Assembly: GCF_001458595.1 (NCBI RefSeq)
Contig: NZ_LN890323.1
Location: 1-64,000, forward strand
Length of the DNA: 64,000 nt
Direction: 5' to 3'
DNA from: Clostridium neonatale
GTDB taxonomy: Bacteria; Bacillota; Clostridia; Clostridiales; Clostridiaceae
Shown: positions 18,778 through 28,311 of the stretch, in pieces
Position numbering within the stretch: position 1 is the stretch's first letter
How the letters are laid out: each line of letters starts with the position of its first letter
Position numbers and translations under genes: made by a program
The notes under the pieces: generated by a model
The model's database searches: none
What the model saw: only the letters and a program-made list of their open reading frames with translations
Told to the model about the DNA's origin: nothing

Positions 18778-18948
18778 TTAATCATCAAAATATAAAACGG
18801 ATTCCGTCTCTCTACAATATTTTACACACATACATTGCGCTAAATTTCTTGGGCATTTATAGCATAGGCAAAGTAGGTCTTTTCCATTACATTTATTATT
18901 TTTAAAATCTACGCATTCTTTACAATTAACTCCATTACCTGCTGGCAT
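18778..18948 (-). CDS. Small Cys-rich protein, 56 residues
   Basis: A 56-codon frame begins MPAGNGVNCKECVDFKNN and ends in LYFDD. Nine cysteines stand at 9, 12, 20, 29, 31, 34, 41, 43 and 47, giving pairs such as CKEC and a CLCYKC run. This spacing suggests a small metal- or Fe-S-binding protein, but I do not recognise the family. An in-frame TAG one codon before the ATG fixes the start region. AGGA lies 7 bases before the ATG, and a stronger AAAGGAGG stands about 30 bases upstream, ahead of a small hairpin (CTACTTAA/TTAAGTAG). Two terminators follow directly. No membrane segment is seen. Confidence 0.7.
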   Translation of the reverse strand: MPAGNGVNCKECVDFKNNKCNGKDLLCLCYKCPRNLAQCMCVKYCRETESVLYFDD

Positions 18949-19062
18949 AATCTATTCCTACTTAACTAAACTTAAGTAGTCCTCCTTTCTTAGATAATTT
19001 CATTAGTTATGTTAACTATTATAAATCTAATAAATATAAAAATCTATAAAGCCTGTCTTTAT

Positions 19063-20208
19063 CTAAAAATTAGGTTCGTCTATGTATATGTATCCATATA
19101 AATAATCAGTAGAATATATTTCTCTATATTTAAATGTAGATCCATGCCAAGATGACTCTGATATGTAAATTTTATTATCTTCTATTTTTTCTACTACTGC
19201 TACATGTCCACATCCTCCTGAGCCCGGTAATGAGGAGTTCCATACTGCTAATGCACCAACTTTAGGTTCTGATCCGTATTTATACTTTCCTATCTTTTTA
19301 TTTGCACCCCACCATTCATATGCATTCCCATTAAAACCTGCATCATTAGGTGCTTTTCCTGTTAATTCAAACATTCTTCCCCATGCATACCAAGTACAAT
19401 TTCCCTTTATTTCCTTATTTCCGCTATAAAATGGAGGTGAAAGTTTAGCTTTATAGAATATATTTAGATCTGAATAATAATGATCATCATCTTCTTCTGG
19501 TTCTTCTGTTCTTATTGTATCCTTTGATAATGAATCATTTTCTAGATTTAAATCTCCATATGAAAAATCATTTGGTTCATCATCCTTACTTCTTTCTTCT
19601 TCATTTTCATTATCATCTTCTTTTTCTTCATTATTATATTTATCATCAATTATTGTAAAATTTTCATTACTACTAGTAAATACATTTCTATCTGTAACTG
19701 AAGTAAGATTTTGTGTAGGCTCTTTTATATCATTTGATGGTAATTCGACTGTATTATCAGTTATTTCTTCATTTGATGTCAAAACTCCACTTTCGTTAAA
19801 ATTATATCTTTTTCCTTCAATATCAACAGTTCCTATCTGCATTACTCCGCTATCATCTAAATAATATTTTTCATTATTTACAGTGAGCCATCCTGTTTGC
19901 ATTACTCCATTATTATTAAAATAATACCACTTTTTACTATAACATACCCATCCTGTAAACATATGTCCATCATCAGCTAAACAATACCAATTATTATTTT
20001 CTTTAATCCATCCAGTCTTCATATCTCCATCGTTATTAAAATAATACCATTTTCCACTTATATATTTCCAACCAATAGTTTTTGTATTATTCTCAACCCA
20101 ATTCCAAGTTCCTGTAGAATTTTTAATCCAGCTAGCTTGTACAGGACTAGAAATCAAGCAAGTTATTGTTACCATTAAAATCATTTTTTCCAATAGATGC
20201 TTTTTCAC
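19063..20208 (-). CDS. Secreted cell-wall hydrolase: choline-binding-type repeats plus CHAP domain
   Basis: 381 residues. The signal peptide (1-26) ends at QASW. Residues about 27-140 hold five to six wall-binding repeats of the type GWxxxxGKWYYFNxxGxMxTGW. An acidic linker rich in D, E and N covers about 180-250. The C-terminal CHAP domain (about 262-378) has catalytic C271 in GNCTWYAWG, H335 in CGHVAVV and E351 in ISESSW. It probably cleaves peptidoglycan peptide bonds or amides outside the cell. The repeats bind choline or related wall polymers in other clostridia. It seems monocistronic. The exact bond cleaved is not predictable. Confidence 0.88.
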   Translation of the reverse strand: MKKHLLEKMILMVTITCLISSPVQASWIKNSTGTWNWVENNTKTIGWKYISGKWYYFNNDGDMKTGWIKENNNWYCLADDGHMFTGWVCYSKKWYYFNNNGVMQTGWLTVNNEKYYLDDSGVMQIGTVDIEGKRYNFNESGVLTSNEEITDNTVELPSNDIKEPTQNLTSVTDRNVFTSSNENFTIIDDKYNNEEKEDDNENEEERSKDDEPNDFSYGDLNLENDSLSKDTIRTEEPEEDDDHYYSDLNIFYKAKLSPPFYSGNKEIKGNCTWYAWGRMFELTGKAPNDAGFNGNAYEWWGANKKIGKYKYGSEPKVGALAVWNSSLPGSGGCGHVAVVEKIEDNKIYISESSWHGSTFKYREIYSTDYLYGYIYIDEPNF

Positions 20209-20299
20209 TAGTTCTAACTCCTTTTAATCCAAATTTTATCTTCAACTTAAATATTAACTCAAAAATGCAATTTTAACAAACATAATAATTACATAATAA

Positions 20300-20350
20300 A
20301 AAAAATGCCTAACTAATGGATATAATTTTCATATAGTTAGACATTTTTTC
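20300..20350 (-). terminator. Terminator after bofA
   Basis: CTAACTA/TAGTTAG lies within a longer AAAATG...CATTTT stem. On the minus strand a run of eight T follows. It ends the dnaX-to-bofA block. Confidence 0.85.
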
Positions 20351-20356
20351 TTATTT

Positions 20357-20626
20357 TTACATAAAGAAGACTATTATTGCAATGGCTATTATTCCTGGTA
20401 CACCCAAAAATCCTGCAATCAGTGATGTTATTGGATTAATGGGTAATGAGAAGTTAAAATTTAATCCTATAATATTAAGGTTGGCTCCTATTATATTTAC
20501 TATATACAATGATATCAATCCTATTATCCCATTTAATATTATCTTCATTGGCCATTTTAGTAACTTTATTATTATAAATAGTAGTATTATTCCTACTAAA
20601 CCATATATAAAATACTGCTCGTTCAT
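20357..20626 (-). CDS. bofA: BofA-family pro-sigma-K processing inhibitor
   Basis: 89 residues, almost entirely hydrophobic, with about three membrane segments. The C-terminal motif LIAGFLGVPGIIAIAIIVFFM is the BofA hallmark. In Bacillus, BofA sits in the outer forespore membrane and holds the SpoIVFB protease inactive until engulfment is complete. Its place next to recR and the DUF2508 gene is conserved in Firmicutes and supports the call. Clostridia use variant sigma-K control, so the precise target here is inferred. Confidence 0.88.
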   Translation of the reverse strand: MNEQYFIYGLVGIILLFIIIKLLKWPMKIILNGIIGLISLYIVNIIGANLNIIGLNFNFSLPINPITSLIAGFLGVPGIIAIAIIVFFM

Positions 20627-20651
20627 CCTTCAACTTCTCCCTTCTGCATTT

Positions 20652-20987
20652 CTATTCTGATAAAAACAAATTATTTTCTATTATATAATTTTTACTAACT
20701 CTAATTCCGTTTTCTTTTGCTATAGATAATAAATATCCGTATCTTTTCTTTGCAAGATCTTCCGAATAAATAGCAATATCTATAAGCGCATTATCTTCAA
20801 CATTATTAAACATGTTTCGAGCCATATCAATTTCCATTTTAGCAAGTTGCATATCTCTTAATAGTTTTTCACTATTAAACCTGTAATCCTTGTCCAAAAA
20901 GCATTCTTGATTTAAGTAATTTTTATGAATACCTTTTCCATCCATATATATCCCTCCTAAATCTTCTCCTATTATATTTTTATCCAA
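20652..20987 (-). CDS. DUF2508-family protein (YaaL-like)
   Basis: 111 residues. The conserved core is a helix pair around LLRDMQLAKMEIDMARNMFNNV and DIAIYSEDLAKKRYGYLLSIAKENG, typical of the small DUF2508/YaaL proteins found between recR and bofA. The function is unknown. The N-terminal 25 residues are not typical; an internal ATG at 20945 (MDGKGIHK) has AGGAGGGATATAT just upstream and is a better start, giving 97 residues. Confidence 0.75.
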   Translation of the reverse strand: MDKNIIGEDLGGIYMDGKGIHKNYLNQECFLDKDYRFNSEKLLRDMQLAKMEIDMARNMFNNVEDNALIDIAIYSEDLAKKRYGYLLSIAKENGIRVSKNYIIENNLFLSE

Positions 20988-21127
20988 TTATTAGGAGGAA
21001 TATACTTCATTTTTTTATTTTTTATTGTAACACTTTCCTTATATTAGAATACATTAATTCTATAAGAAGCTTTTCACTCATGTCAAACAAAAACTTCTAA
21101 CTCCCATCTATGTAACACCTTTTTCAT

Positions 21128-21152
21128 AGGGATCCTAATTTATTAGGGTCCC
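21128..21152. terminator. Hairpin directly after recR
   Basis: AGGGATCCTA pairs with TAGGGTCCCT (one G-U pair) right at the recR stop. There is no T run on the minus strand, so it may stabilise the mRNA end rather than terminate. Transcription could continue to the DUF2508 gene. Confidence 0.5.
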
Positions 21153-21752
21153 TTAAATTTCTTTTCTACCCTCTAAAGCTTTAGATAATGTGACTTCATC
21201 TGCATATTCTAAATCTCCACCAACCGGTATACCAGCTGCTATTCTAGTTACTTTTATATCCAATGGCTTAAGAACCTTTGCTATATACATAGCTGTAGCT
21301 TCTCCTTCAATATTAGGATTTGTGGCCAAAATTACTTCTTTAACATCTTCATTCATTCTTGCCACTAGTTCTCTAATCTTAATATCTTGAGGTCCTCTCC
21401 CCTGCATAGGTGATATATTTCCATGAAGAACATGATATACTCCATTAAATTCCTTAACCTTCTCCATCGTCATAATATCCTTTGGTTGCTCAACAACACA
21501 TATAACACCTTTATCTCTATTAGGATTTGAACACAAAGCACACGGATCACTATCTGTAAAATTACCACATATAGAGCAATATTTAATAGTACCTCTCGCC
21601 TGTACCAAAGCATTAGCAAATTCTCTTACTTCATCATCTGGCAAATTCAAAATATGTAATGTTAATCTTTGAGCTGATTTTTTCCCTATGCTTGGCAATT
21701 TCGCAAATTCTTCTATCAACTTTTCTATGGCTACAGGATAAAAATCCATCAT
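21153..21752 (-). CDS. recR: Recombination protein RecR
   Basis: 199 residues, full length. The helix-hairpin-helix is [15 protein letters not shown] (about 16-30), the zinc finger is C-SIC-...-PCALC (about 58-75), and the Toprim region is [13 protein letters not shown]...[15 protein letters not shown]. It acts with RecF and RecO in loading RecA at gaps. The TTG/ATG start area reads [12 protein letters not shown]; the second ATG is the usual family start. It lies downstream of ybaB with a terminator-like hairpin between. Confidence 0.95.
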   Translation of the reverse strand: MMDFYPVAIEKLIEEFAKLPSIGKKSAQRLTLHILNLPDDEVREFANALVQARGTIKYCSICGNFTDSDPCALCSNPNRDKGVICVVEQPKDIMTMEKVKEFNGVYHVLHGNISPMQGRGPQDIKIRELVARMNEDVKEVILATNPNIEGEATAMYIAKVLKPLDIKVTRIAAGIPVGGDLEYADEVTLSKALEGRKEI

Positions 21753-21822
21753 ATTTACATATCTCCCTTCAAAATTAAAACTAAATATTATTAGCTTTTT
21801 AATATATCATAAAGTAATCATT

Positions 21823-21865
21823 GAAAAAAGCATACAGTATTAATATATTTCTATCTACTGTATGC
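21823..21865 (-). terminator. Terminator-like hairpin between ybaB and recR
   Basis: GCATACAGTA (21830-21839) pairs with TACTGTATGC (21856-21865). On the minus strand TTTTTTC follows. It would reduce read-through from dnaX-ybaB into recR. Confidence 0.75.
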
Positions 21866-21887
21866 CATAAATAAAATTTAGTTTTAA

Positions 21888-22226
21888 TTAAAATAAGCCG
21901 CCCATTCCGCCTGTTAGCTTACCCATTTTGTTAGCTGTTTCATCTTCAGCTTTTCTTAAAACTTCATTTACTGCACTTAATATTAAATCTTCAATCATTT
22001 CTACATCATCTGGATCTACTACTTCTGGCTTTATGTTAATAGAAATTATTTCTTTTTTACCATTAGCTTTTACTACTACAGCTCCACCACCAACAGAAGC
22101 TTCAAATTCTTTTGTTTCCATTTCCTTTTGCATATCTTCCATTTGTTTTTGAAGCTTTTGAGCTTGCTTCATTAAATTATTCATATTTCCGCCGCCAAAT
22201 CCGCCTGGAAATCCACCTCTTGCCAT
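21888..22226 (-). CDS. ybaB: YbaB/EbfC nucleoid-associated protein
   Basis: 112 residues. A glycine-rich N-terminus ([20 protein letters not shown]) precedes a coiled coil ([19 protein letters not shown]) and the YbaB core ([33 protein letters not shown]). It is a small dimeric DNA-binding protein. The order dnaX-ybaB-recR is conserved in most bacteria. Confidence 0.94.
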   Translation of the reverse strand: MARGGFPGGFGGGNMNNLMKQAQKLQKQMEDMQKEMETKEFEASVGGGAVVVKANGKKEIISINIKPEVVDPDDVEMIEDLILSAVNEVLRKAEDETANKMGKLTGGMGGLF

Positions 22227-22316
22227 AAAAAAATCCTCCTTAATATCTTAAATCTCATTTTTTAATTATAAATCATCTTTTATCAATTCACAAGTTTTAA
22301 ACTTTACCTTAATCCT

Positions 22317-23960
22317 CTATTCATCATACACCTCAAAAGGTATTTCGCCATCTAATTTTTGCTTAAGTAACTGTTCTTTATTTTCTTCTATACTATCATC
22401 TTCTTTTATTATATATTTTACAGCTACATTTTCATTTAATGCTTCTGAGAATACTTCATTTACAATTTTTTTGTATTCTTCCCTCTCAAGTCTTGCTTTA
22501 TTAAATGCATATGTCGAATCATATTCAAGCGTAACTATGCCATTTTTAAAACTATAAGGCTTAGCTGTAACAATAGATGCGTATATTATCATGGCTCTTC
22601 TACTCTTAAATTTTTCTAATATTTCAGTCCATGCTCTTCCTACATCATCAATTGTAAGCGATGAATTAATGTTTACATCTTCAGGCTCTGAATCCTCTTT
22701 TTTAACAACAGTTTTATTTAATGTATTTTTCCCTTTGTTATTAGTAGTATTCATTTTTTCTTGATTTTCACTTCTTGAGCCATCATTATTTTCTAAAATT
22801 TGAATTTTCCCACTTTTTAAATTTTCTTCTAGCTTATTTATTCTAGTTAAAATCACTTCACTAGATGTATCATATTCAATTTTGCACATTTTTATTATTG
22901 AAAGTTCTAAATATAGTCTGCTTTGCTTACTCATTTTTGAATTATTTTCAGCTTCCTGAAGAATCCTTATAATTCTCATTATTTCTTCAACTCTTATTTT
23001 TCTTCCCTGTTCTTTAATAAGAGTTATATTTTCAATGGACATATCAAGTACTTCTTCTGGATTTTTTGTAACCTTAACCATTAATAAATTTCTAAAATGG
23101 TTAATAAGATCTTTTATAAACAATTGAATATCTTTACCTGCATAAACCATTTTATCTACTATAAGCATAGCTTTTTCTATATTTCTATCCGTAATAGCAT
23201 TTGTTATATCAAATAAATATTCATTTGTGACAAGTCCAAGTATACTTATTAAATCCTCATACTTGATTTCATTATCTCCCATTGCTATAGCTTGATCTAA
23301 TATGCTTAAGGCATCTCTCATGGCACCATCACAAACTCTAGATATTAGCTCTAAGCTTTTTTGCTCACATTCAACATTTTGTGAATCAGTTATCTTTCTT
23401 AATCTTGCACATATTTCTTTTTGATTAATTCTCTTAAAATCAAATCTTTGGCATCTAGATAAAATTGTGATAGGTAACTTTTGAGGATCTGTTGTTGCTA
23501 ATATAAAAATAACATTTTTAGGTGGTTCCTCTAAAGTTTTTAAGAATGCATTAACCGCTCCAACTGATAGCATGTGTACCTCATCCATTATATAAACCTT
23601 AAATTTAGATTCTTGTGGTGGATACTTGGTATCATCAATTATATCCCTTATTTTATCAATACCATTATTTGAAGCAGCATCAAGCTCTGTTACATCTATA
23701 GCTAAACCATCATTTATCTTTCTACACATTTCGCATTCATTACATGGTTCTCCATCTCTTAAATCAAGACAATTTAAAGCTTTTGCCATTACTTTTGCAG
23801 TCGAAGTCTTTCCTGTACCTCTAGTTCCACAGAAAAGATATGCATGTGCAATTCTGTCATGTATTATTTCATTCTTTAGTGTAGTAGTTATATGCTCTTG
23901 ACCTACAACATCTTCAAAATTCTTAGGTCTCCATTCCCTATATAATGCTGTGTAACCCAA
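22317..23960 (-). CDS. dnaX: DNA polymerase III subunits gamma/tau
   Basis: 547 residues. The start YTALYREWRPKNFEDVVGQEHI is typical. Walker A is GTRGTGKTS, the zinc module is C-x8-C-x2-C-x2-C (about 64-79), and DEVHMLS is the Walker B region. The clamp-loader domain III follows and the tau tail is short. It loads the sliding clamp at the replication fork. The start is TTG after AGGTGAGAG. The conserved upstream neighbours (SRP RNA, tRNA-Ser, tadA) are displaced here by about 7.6 kb of other genes. Confidence 0.95.
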   Translation of the reverse strand: MGYTALYREWRPKNFEDVVGQEHITTTLKNEIIHDRIAHAYLFCGTRGTGKTSTAKVMAKALNCLDLRDGEPCNECEMCRKINDGLAIDVTELDAASNNGIDKIRDIIDDTKYPPQESKFKVYIMDEVHMLSVGAVNAFLKTLEEPPKNVIFILATTDPQKLPITILSRCQRFDFKRINQKEICARLRKITDSQNVECEQKSLELISRVCDGAMRDALSILDQAIAMGDNEIKYEDLISILGLVTNEYLFDITNAITDRNIEKAMLIVDKMVYAGKDIQLFIKDLINHFRNLLMVKVTKNPEEVLDMSIENITLIKEQGRKIRVEEIMRIIRILQEAENNSKMSKQSRLYLELSIIKMCKIEYDTSSEVILTRINKLEENLKSGKIQILENNDGSRSENQEKMNTTNNKGKNTLNKTVVKKEDSEPEDVNINSSLTIDDVGRAWTEILEKFKSRRAMIIYASIVTAKPYSFKNGIVTLEYDSTYAFNKARLEREEYKKIVNEVFSEALNENVAVKYIIKEDDSIEENKEQLLKQKLDGEIPFEVYDE

Positions 23961-24437
23961 AAGGCTCTCACCTCTCTATTTCTTTAAATATATCATTATT
24001 ATACACTAATGTAATACTGATTAGTATAAATGAATCAAATATTTATATTATTCTCTAAATTAAGTTGTTCACTTTGTTTTTAAAAAGTACATGTTGAAAT
24101 AATAGAATACTCTATAGAATTATGATCAATAATTCTATTATTAACCAAGTAAGAAAGAGAATATTTTTTAGAGGCATATATAATATCAATGTGACATATA
24201 TATAAGTTCCTTAATATATCATTATATCATATTTTACTCAAAACATAATTATTATGGTATTATTGTATATTGATAGTTATATTTAGAAAATAACTTTTAA
24301 ATATGCATATTATAAATCATGTATTAAAAGATAATTTTTCCATAATATATATAACTTACCGTTTAATGTTTGGAAAAGCTTTACTTTTAACATATATAAT
24401 TGCATAAAAAAATCTCAAGAAAGGAGTAGTGCTGCAA
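23961..24437. promoter_or_regulatory. dnaX/pucR divergent intergenic region with a 25-base palindrome
   Basis: The striking element is ATAGAATTAT-GATCA-ATAATTCTAT at 24114-24138, with perfect 10-bp arms. A partial copy (AATAGAATACTCTATAGAAT) lies just to its left. It could be an operator for the PucR-family protein encoded at 24438. No ORF is supported in the rest of the gap. Confidence 0.45.
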
Positions 24438-26069
24438 ATGATAAATTTAAGTGACTTTTTTAAAGAACTTGAATTAACTTATAAAATAATATCTCACTCT
24501 GAAGATGAGAAAATTTACATTTCATCTGTTAGTATTGGAATAAATGATATTATTTCCATAAGTAAATCTGTACATACTGGGAACTTTTTAAAAAGTCATT
24601 CAATAATACTTAATTATTCTAATATTAAGGAACTACTGGAATTAGATACAAATATAGAATTGCCTGGAGTGATTATCTTTTCAGAAGCTTTTGTTCTACC
24701 AGATATGATGACTAAAATAAATTCTTTTATTCAAAGTCATACTGATATTTCAGTAGTTTTAGTTGAGTCCAATATGAAAGAAGAAAATATATATATAAAA
24801 TTAAATGAGTATATCAATGAAGAGTCTAATTTTATTCAAAAGCTTTTGTATGATGATTATATAAATTTAATAAATTTATTAAATAAAAGTGCTGAAATTA
24901 CCGACATTGAAGCTATAGCATACAAACTTCTAAAAAACCCTATGATAATAACTGATAAAAGTTACAAAGTTATTGATTATACTAAATCACTTGAAATTAA
25001 TGATCCTATCTGGAAAATAATAACGTCCAATAAGTATTGCCCATCTAATATAGTTAATATGACAGATTATAATAGATTTTGGCATAGGCTTACTCAAAAC
25101 GGTCGCCCCCTATTTGTCGACAGTAAAGCTTTTTCTCCCTATGTAAAACGAGCTGTAGCTGAGATAAAATCTGAAAATAGAATTGAAGGTTATATTGCAC
25201 TTTTAGAGATCAATAAAAAAATAACTGAAACTGACCTTCAAATACTTCAGATGATTTCAGAAGTTATTGCTGTAAAATTCACAAATAATGCAATGGTTTC
25301 AAGAGCTTTAGGAGATTTAGAAAATGAATTTATAAAAGAACTATTTTTAGGAAAAATACCAAATGAGACTATGGCATTTAATCAAGCCCAAAGTCTAGGA
25401 TGGAATATAAGAAAATGGTTTATAGTTTTGGAAATACGAGATAGAAGTGAATCAAAAAATTTAAGCGAAAATTTATATAGCGTTAAAAATGAAATCAGAA
25501 GGCTAGTTCCATTTTGTATATATAGCTTTAATGATAAAAAATCATATTGTATTATTAGCTTCGATGATAAAAAAGACTTAAAGAATGTGTACAAAGAATT
25601 AGGTGAAATCAGTACAAGAGAACAGCTTATATGTAGTGCAGGTAATGCGGTTGATAGATTAATCTTAATTAATAAAAGTTATGACCAAGCAAAAAGGACT
25701 GGTGAAATAGTAGATTGTATCCCCAAAATTCCCCCCCAGAAATTCTTTTATTTGTATAATGAAATAGCAATTTATGATATGATGATGAATCTTAATAAAA
25801 TGCATCCTATTTTAGGCATTACAAGTAAATCATTATCCCTATTAAAGAAAATTGATGAAAAAGAAGGAAGCGAATATATTATTACCCTCAGAAATTTTTT
25901 TGATAATAATCAAAGCATAAGTGATACAGCCAATGCCATGTATCTTCATCGTAATACTATAAGCTATAGACTTAATAAAATTCGTAAAATTATTGAGGAT
26001 GATTTTGATAATCCTTTAATAAGATTACACATGTATATCTCTTTTATAATAGATGATATAAGTATATAA
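24438..26069 (+). CDS. PucR/CdaR-family transcriptional regulator
   Basis: About 543 residues. The N-terminal part (about 1-120) resembles the purine-catabolism PucR domain. A central GAF-like region carries ITDKSYKVIDY. The C-terminal HTH is NQSISDTANAMYLHRNTISYRLNKI (about 485-515), the diagnostic PucR_HTH_30 element. The ATG at 24438 is preferred over an upstream in-frame GTG because AGGAG lies 11 bases before it but only 2 bases before the GTG. The next genes, a flavin oxidoreductase and a chemoreceptor, are probable targets. The effector is unknown. Confidence 0.85.
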   Translation: MINLSDFFKELELTYKIISHSEDEKIYISSVSIGINDIISISKSVHTGNFLKSHSIILNYSNIKELLELDTNIELPGVIIFSEAFVLPDMMTKINSFIQSHTDISVVLVESNMKEENIYIKLNEYINEESNFIQKLLYDDYINLINLLNKSAEITDIEAIAYKLLKNPMIITDKSYKVIDYTKSLEINDPIWKIITSNKYCPSNIVNMTDYNRFWHRLTQNGRPLFVDSKAFSPYVKRAVAEIKSENRIEGYIALLEINKKITETDLQILQMISEVIAVKFTNNAMVSRALGDLENEFIKELFLGKIPNETMAFNQAQSLGWNIRKWFIVLEIRDRSESKNLSENLYSVKNEIRRLVPFCIYSFNDKKSYCIISFDDKKDLKNVYKELGEISTREQLICSAGNAVDRLILINKSYDQAKRTGEIVDCIPKIPPQKFFYLYNEIAIYDMMMNLNKMHPILGITSKSLSLLKKIDEKEGSEYIITLRNFFDNNQSISDTANAMYLHRNTISYRLNKIRKIIEDDFDNPLIRLHMYISFIIDDISI

Positions 26070-26097
26070 ATTAAATATAAGCATATATTGCTAGGGT

Positions 26098-26140
26098 AAA
26101 AAGCTTACAAATAGCCAATTATTTGTAAGCTTTTTCCTTT
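26098..26140 (+). terminator. Terminator after the PucR-family gene
   Basis: AAAAAGCTTACAAAT (26098-26112) pairs with ATTTGTAAGCTTTTT (26121-26135), then CCTTTT. It separates the regulator from the downstream pair. Confidence 0.92.
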
Positions 26141-26268
26141 TGTAATATTGAACAAAAAAGTTCCTTTCTATTTTTGCATATGTCAAAGGATTAGGAAAAT
26201 ATTATATGGAATTTAATTAATTGTAAAACTTTTAATATATTTTTTAAAAATATAAGGAGGATCAGATA

Positions 26269-28275
26269 ATGAATTTTAAAAAACTTCTACAACCTGGGAA
26301 AATAGGTAATATGGAACTTAAAAATCGTATGATTATGCCTGGTATGGGGACTAATCTTGCAGCTGCAGATGGAACAGTCTCTGATGTCATTGTAAATTAT
26401 TACGCAAGACGTGCTAATGGTGGGGTTGGGCTTATAATAACAGAAGTTTGTTGCCCAGATCCTTTAGGAAGAGTTATTGATGGTGAAATCGAAATAACTA
26501 GTGGTAAATTTATGCCTGGTTTAAGTCGTATACCTCATGCAGTTCACTCAGGTGGAGCAAAAGCTTGCCTTCAATTAGCTCATGGAGGTTGCTTTTCTAG
26601 TGAAAGTGTTACAGGTATTCAGCCAATTTCACCATCTGGCATAGGTACATTTCAGCTACCTAATGATAATCCGAGAACAATGAGCATAAAAGATATTAAA
26701 GAATTGATTGAAAAATATGGTTTAGCCGCTAAAAGAGCACGTCAATGTGGCTTCGATGCTGTAGAACTTCATGGAGCTCATGGATATATGCCATTACAGT
26801 TTCTATCAGGTTATACAAACAGAAGAGAGGACGAATATGGCGGAAGTTTAGAAAATCGTGCGCGCTTTGCCCTTGAAACTATACGATCTATAAAAAATCA
26901 TGCTGGTGAAGATTTCACACTTATATACCGTTTATCTGCTGATGAAGATGTACCAAACGGAGTTACTATAAAAGAAGCATGTACTTTTGCCAAATGGGCA
27001 GCAGAAGCTGGAGCTGATGCTATTCATGTTTCAGCTGGTACTTGGGACTCAAGATTACATAAGTACTTTACTGTTATGGAAGGTAAAGAATCAGCAAAAG
27101 GAAAAAATTTAAGCAATGGTGTTGCTACTTCTATGTGGGTTCCACCAAATTATACACCTAGAGGTACTCTTGTTAACCTTGCGGCAGCAATAAAAAAATC
27201 TGTCAATGTACCTGTTATTGCAGTATGTGGTATTTCTCCAGAAATGGGTGAAGATATTATTGAAAAAGGTGATGCTGATTTTATAGCTATTGGAAGACAA
27301 ACTATAGCAGATCCTGATTATCCTTCTAAAGTTGCTCTAGGAAAGCCAGAAGAAATCCGCAGATGTTTACGCTGTAACGAATGCTTAGGAGAAGTAATGA
27401 ACAGTTGTGGAATCTCATGTGCTATAAATCCAGAGGCAGGAAAAGAATATGAAAGTTTTGTTAAGATTACTCCTGCTAAAATTAAAAAGAAAGTTGCTGT
27501 TATTGGTTCAGGGCCTGCTGGTATGCAAGCAGCTATAACAGCTTCTGAAAGAGGTCATGATGTAACTCTATTTGAAAAAAAAGATCGTCTTGGCGGCGCT
27601 CTTTATTATGTAGCAATTCCTGACTTTAAGCAAGATTATAAAGATTATAAGGATTATATTATAAACACTGTAAATAAATGTGGAGCAAATATTGTAACCG
27701 GTATAGAAGTAACTGCTGATGGCATTAAAGATGGTAAATTTGACACAGTTATTGTTGCTACTGGCGCTGAAACTTTTAGACCTAACATTGAAGGAGCTAA
27801 AAATCCTAAAATCTATGATCCATTAGAAGTATTAGATGGAAACATTCCAAGTGGTGATAACATTATAGTATGTGGTGCAGGAATGATTGGCTGTGAAGTA
27901 TCTATGTTTCTTTCAGAAAAAGGAAAAAACATTACTATGATTGATAGGCTCCCTGAAGCTGCTCCAGATTTACCTATATATACAAAATGGGTGCTTAATT
28001 CAAAATTAGCCGAGCTTAATGTAACACAAAAATTAAATCACCAAATCATTGAAATGAACGAAACAAATGTAAAATGTACATTTGATGAAACAGAATTCAC
28101 TTATAATAGTGATGCAGTTATATGTGCACTTGGATTAAAATCAGTAAGAAATCTTACAGATGAACTTAGAGAAAAATGTTCATCTATGGAAATTATTACT
28201 GTTGGAGACACAAATAAACCGAAAAAGATAATGCAAGCTGTACACGAGGGATTTCATGCAGCTAGAAGAATTTAA
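26269..28275 (+). CDS. NADH:flavin oxidoreductase, 2-enoate reductase / BaiCD type
   Basis: 668 residues in three parts. An Old Yellow Enzyme TIM barrel (about 1-360) binds FMN (CLQLAHGG, ELHGAHGYMPLQFLSGYTNRREDEYGG). A cysteine cluster CLRCNECLGEVMNSCGISC (about 366-384) binds a 4Fe-4S centre. A C-terminal FAD/NAD(P) two-dinucleotide domain has VAVIGSGPAGMQAA and IIVCGAGMIGCEV. Relatives reduce activated C=C bonds of enoates, cinnamates or bile-acid intermediates with NADH, using oxygen-sensitive chemistry. AGGAGG lies before the ATG. It is 36 bases ahead of a chemoreceptor gene, so they probably form one transcript. The substrate is unknown. Confidence 0.9.
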   Translation: MNFKKLLQPGKIGNMELKNRMIMPGMGTNLAAADGTVSDVIVNYYARRANGGVGLIITEVCCPDPLGRVIDGEIEITSGKFMPGLSRIPHAVHSGGAKACLQLAHGGCFSSESVTGIQPISPSGIGTFQLPNDNPRTMSIKDIKELIEKYGLAAKRARQCGFDAVELHGAHGYMPLQFLSGYTNRREDEYGGSLENRARFALETIRSIKNHAGEDFTLIYRLSADEDVPNGVTIKEACTFAKWAAEAGADAIHVSAGTWDSRLHKYFTVMEGKESAKGKNLSNGVATSMWVPPNYTPRGTLVNLAAAIKKSVNVPVIAVCGISPEMGEDIIEKGDADFIAIGRQTIADPDYPSKVALGKPEEIRRCLRCNECLGEVMNSCGISCAINPEAGKEYESFVKITPAKIKKKVAVIGSGPAGMQAAITASERGHDVTLFEKKDRLGGALYYVAIPDFKQDYKDYKDYIINTVNKCGANIVTGIEVTADGIKDGKFDTVIVATGAETFRPNIEGAKNPKIYDPLEVLDGNIPSGDNIIVCGAGMIGCEVSMFLSEKGKNITMIDRLPEAAPDLPIYTKWVLNSKLAELNVTQKLNHQIIEMNETNVKCTFDETEFTYNSDAVICALGLKSVRNLTDELREKCSSMEIITVGDTNKPKKIMQAVHEGFHAARRI

Positions 28276-28311
28276 TGAAACTTTTTTATGTAAAAAAGAA
28301 AGGAATAATAT

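Noticed and set aside
18693..18905. 70-codon plus-strand frame through the tandem terminators
   Set aside because: It starts inside a terminator hairpin and is antisense to the Cys-rich gene, which has the better ribosome site and composition.
24429..24437. GTG at 24429 as start of the PucR-family gene
   Set aside because: The AGGAG site would be only 2 bases away, while the ATG at 24438 has workable spacing.
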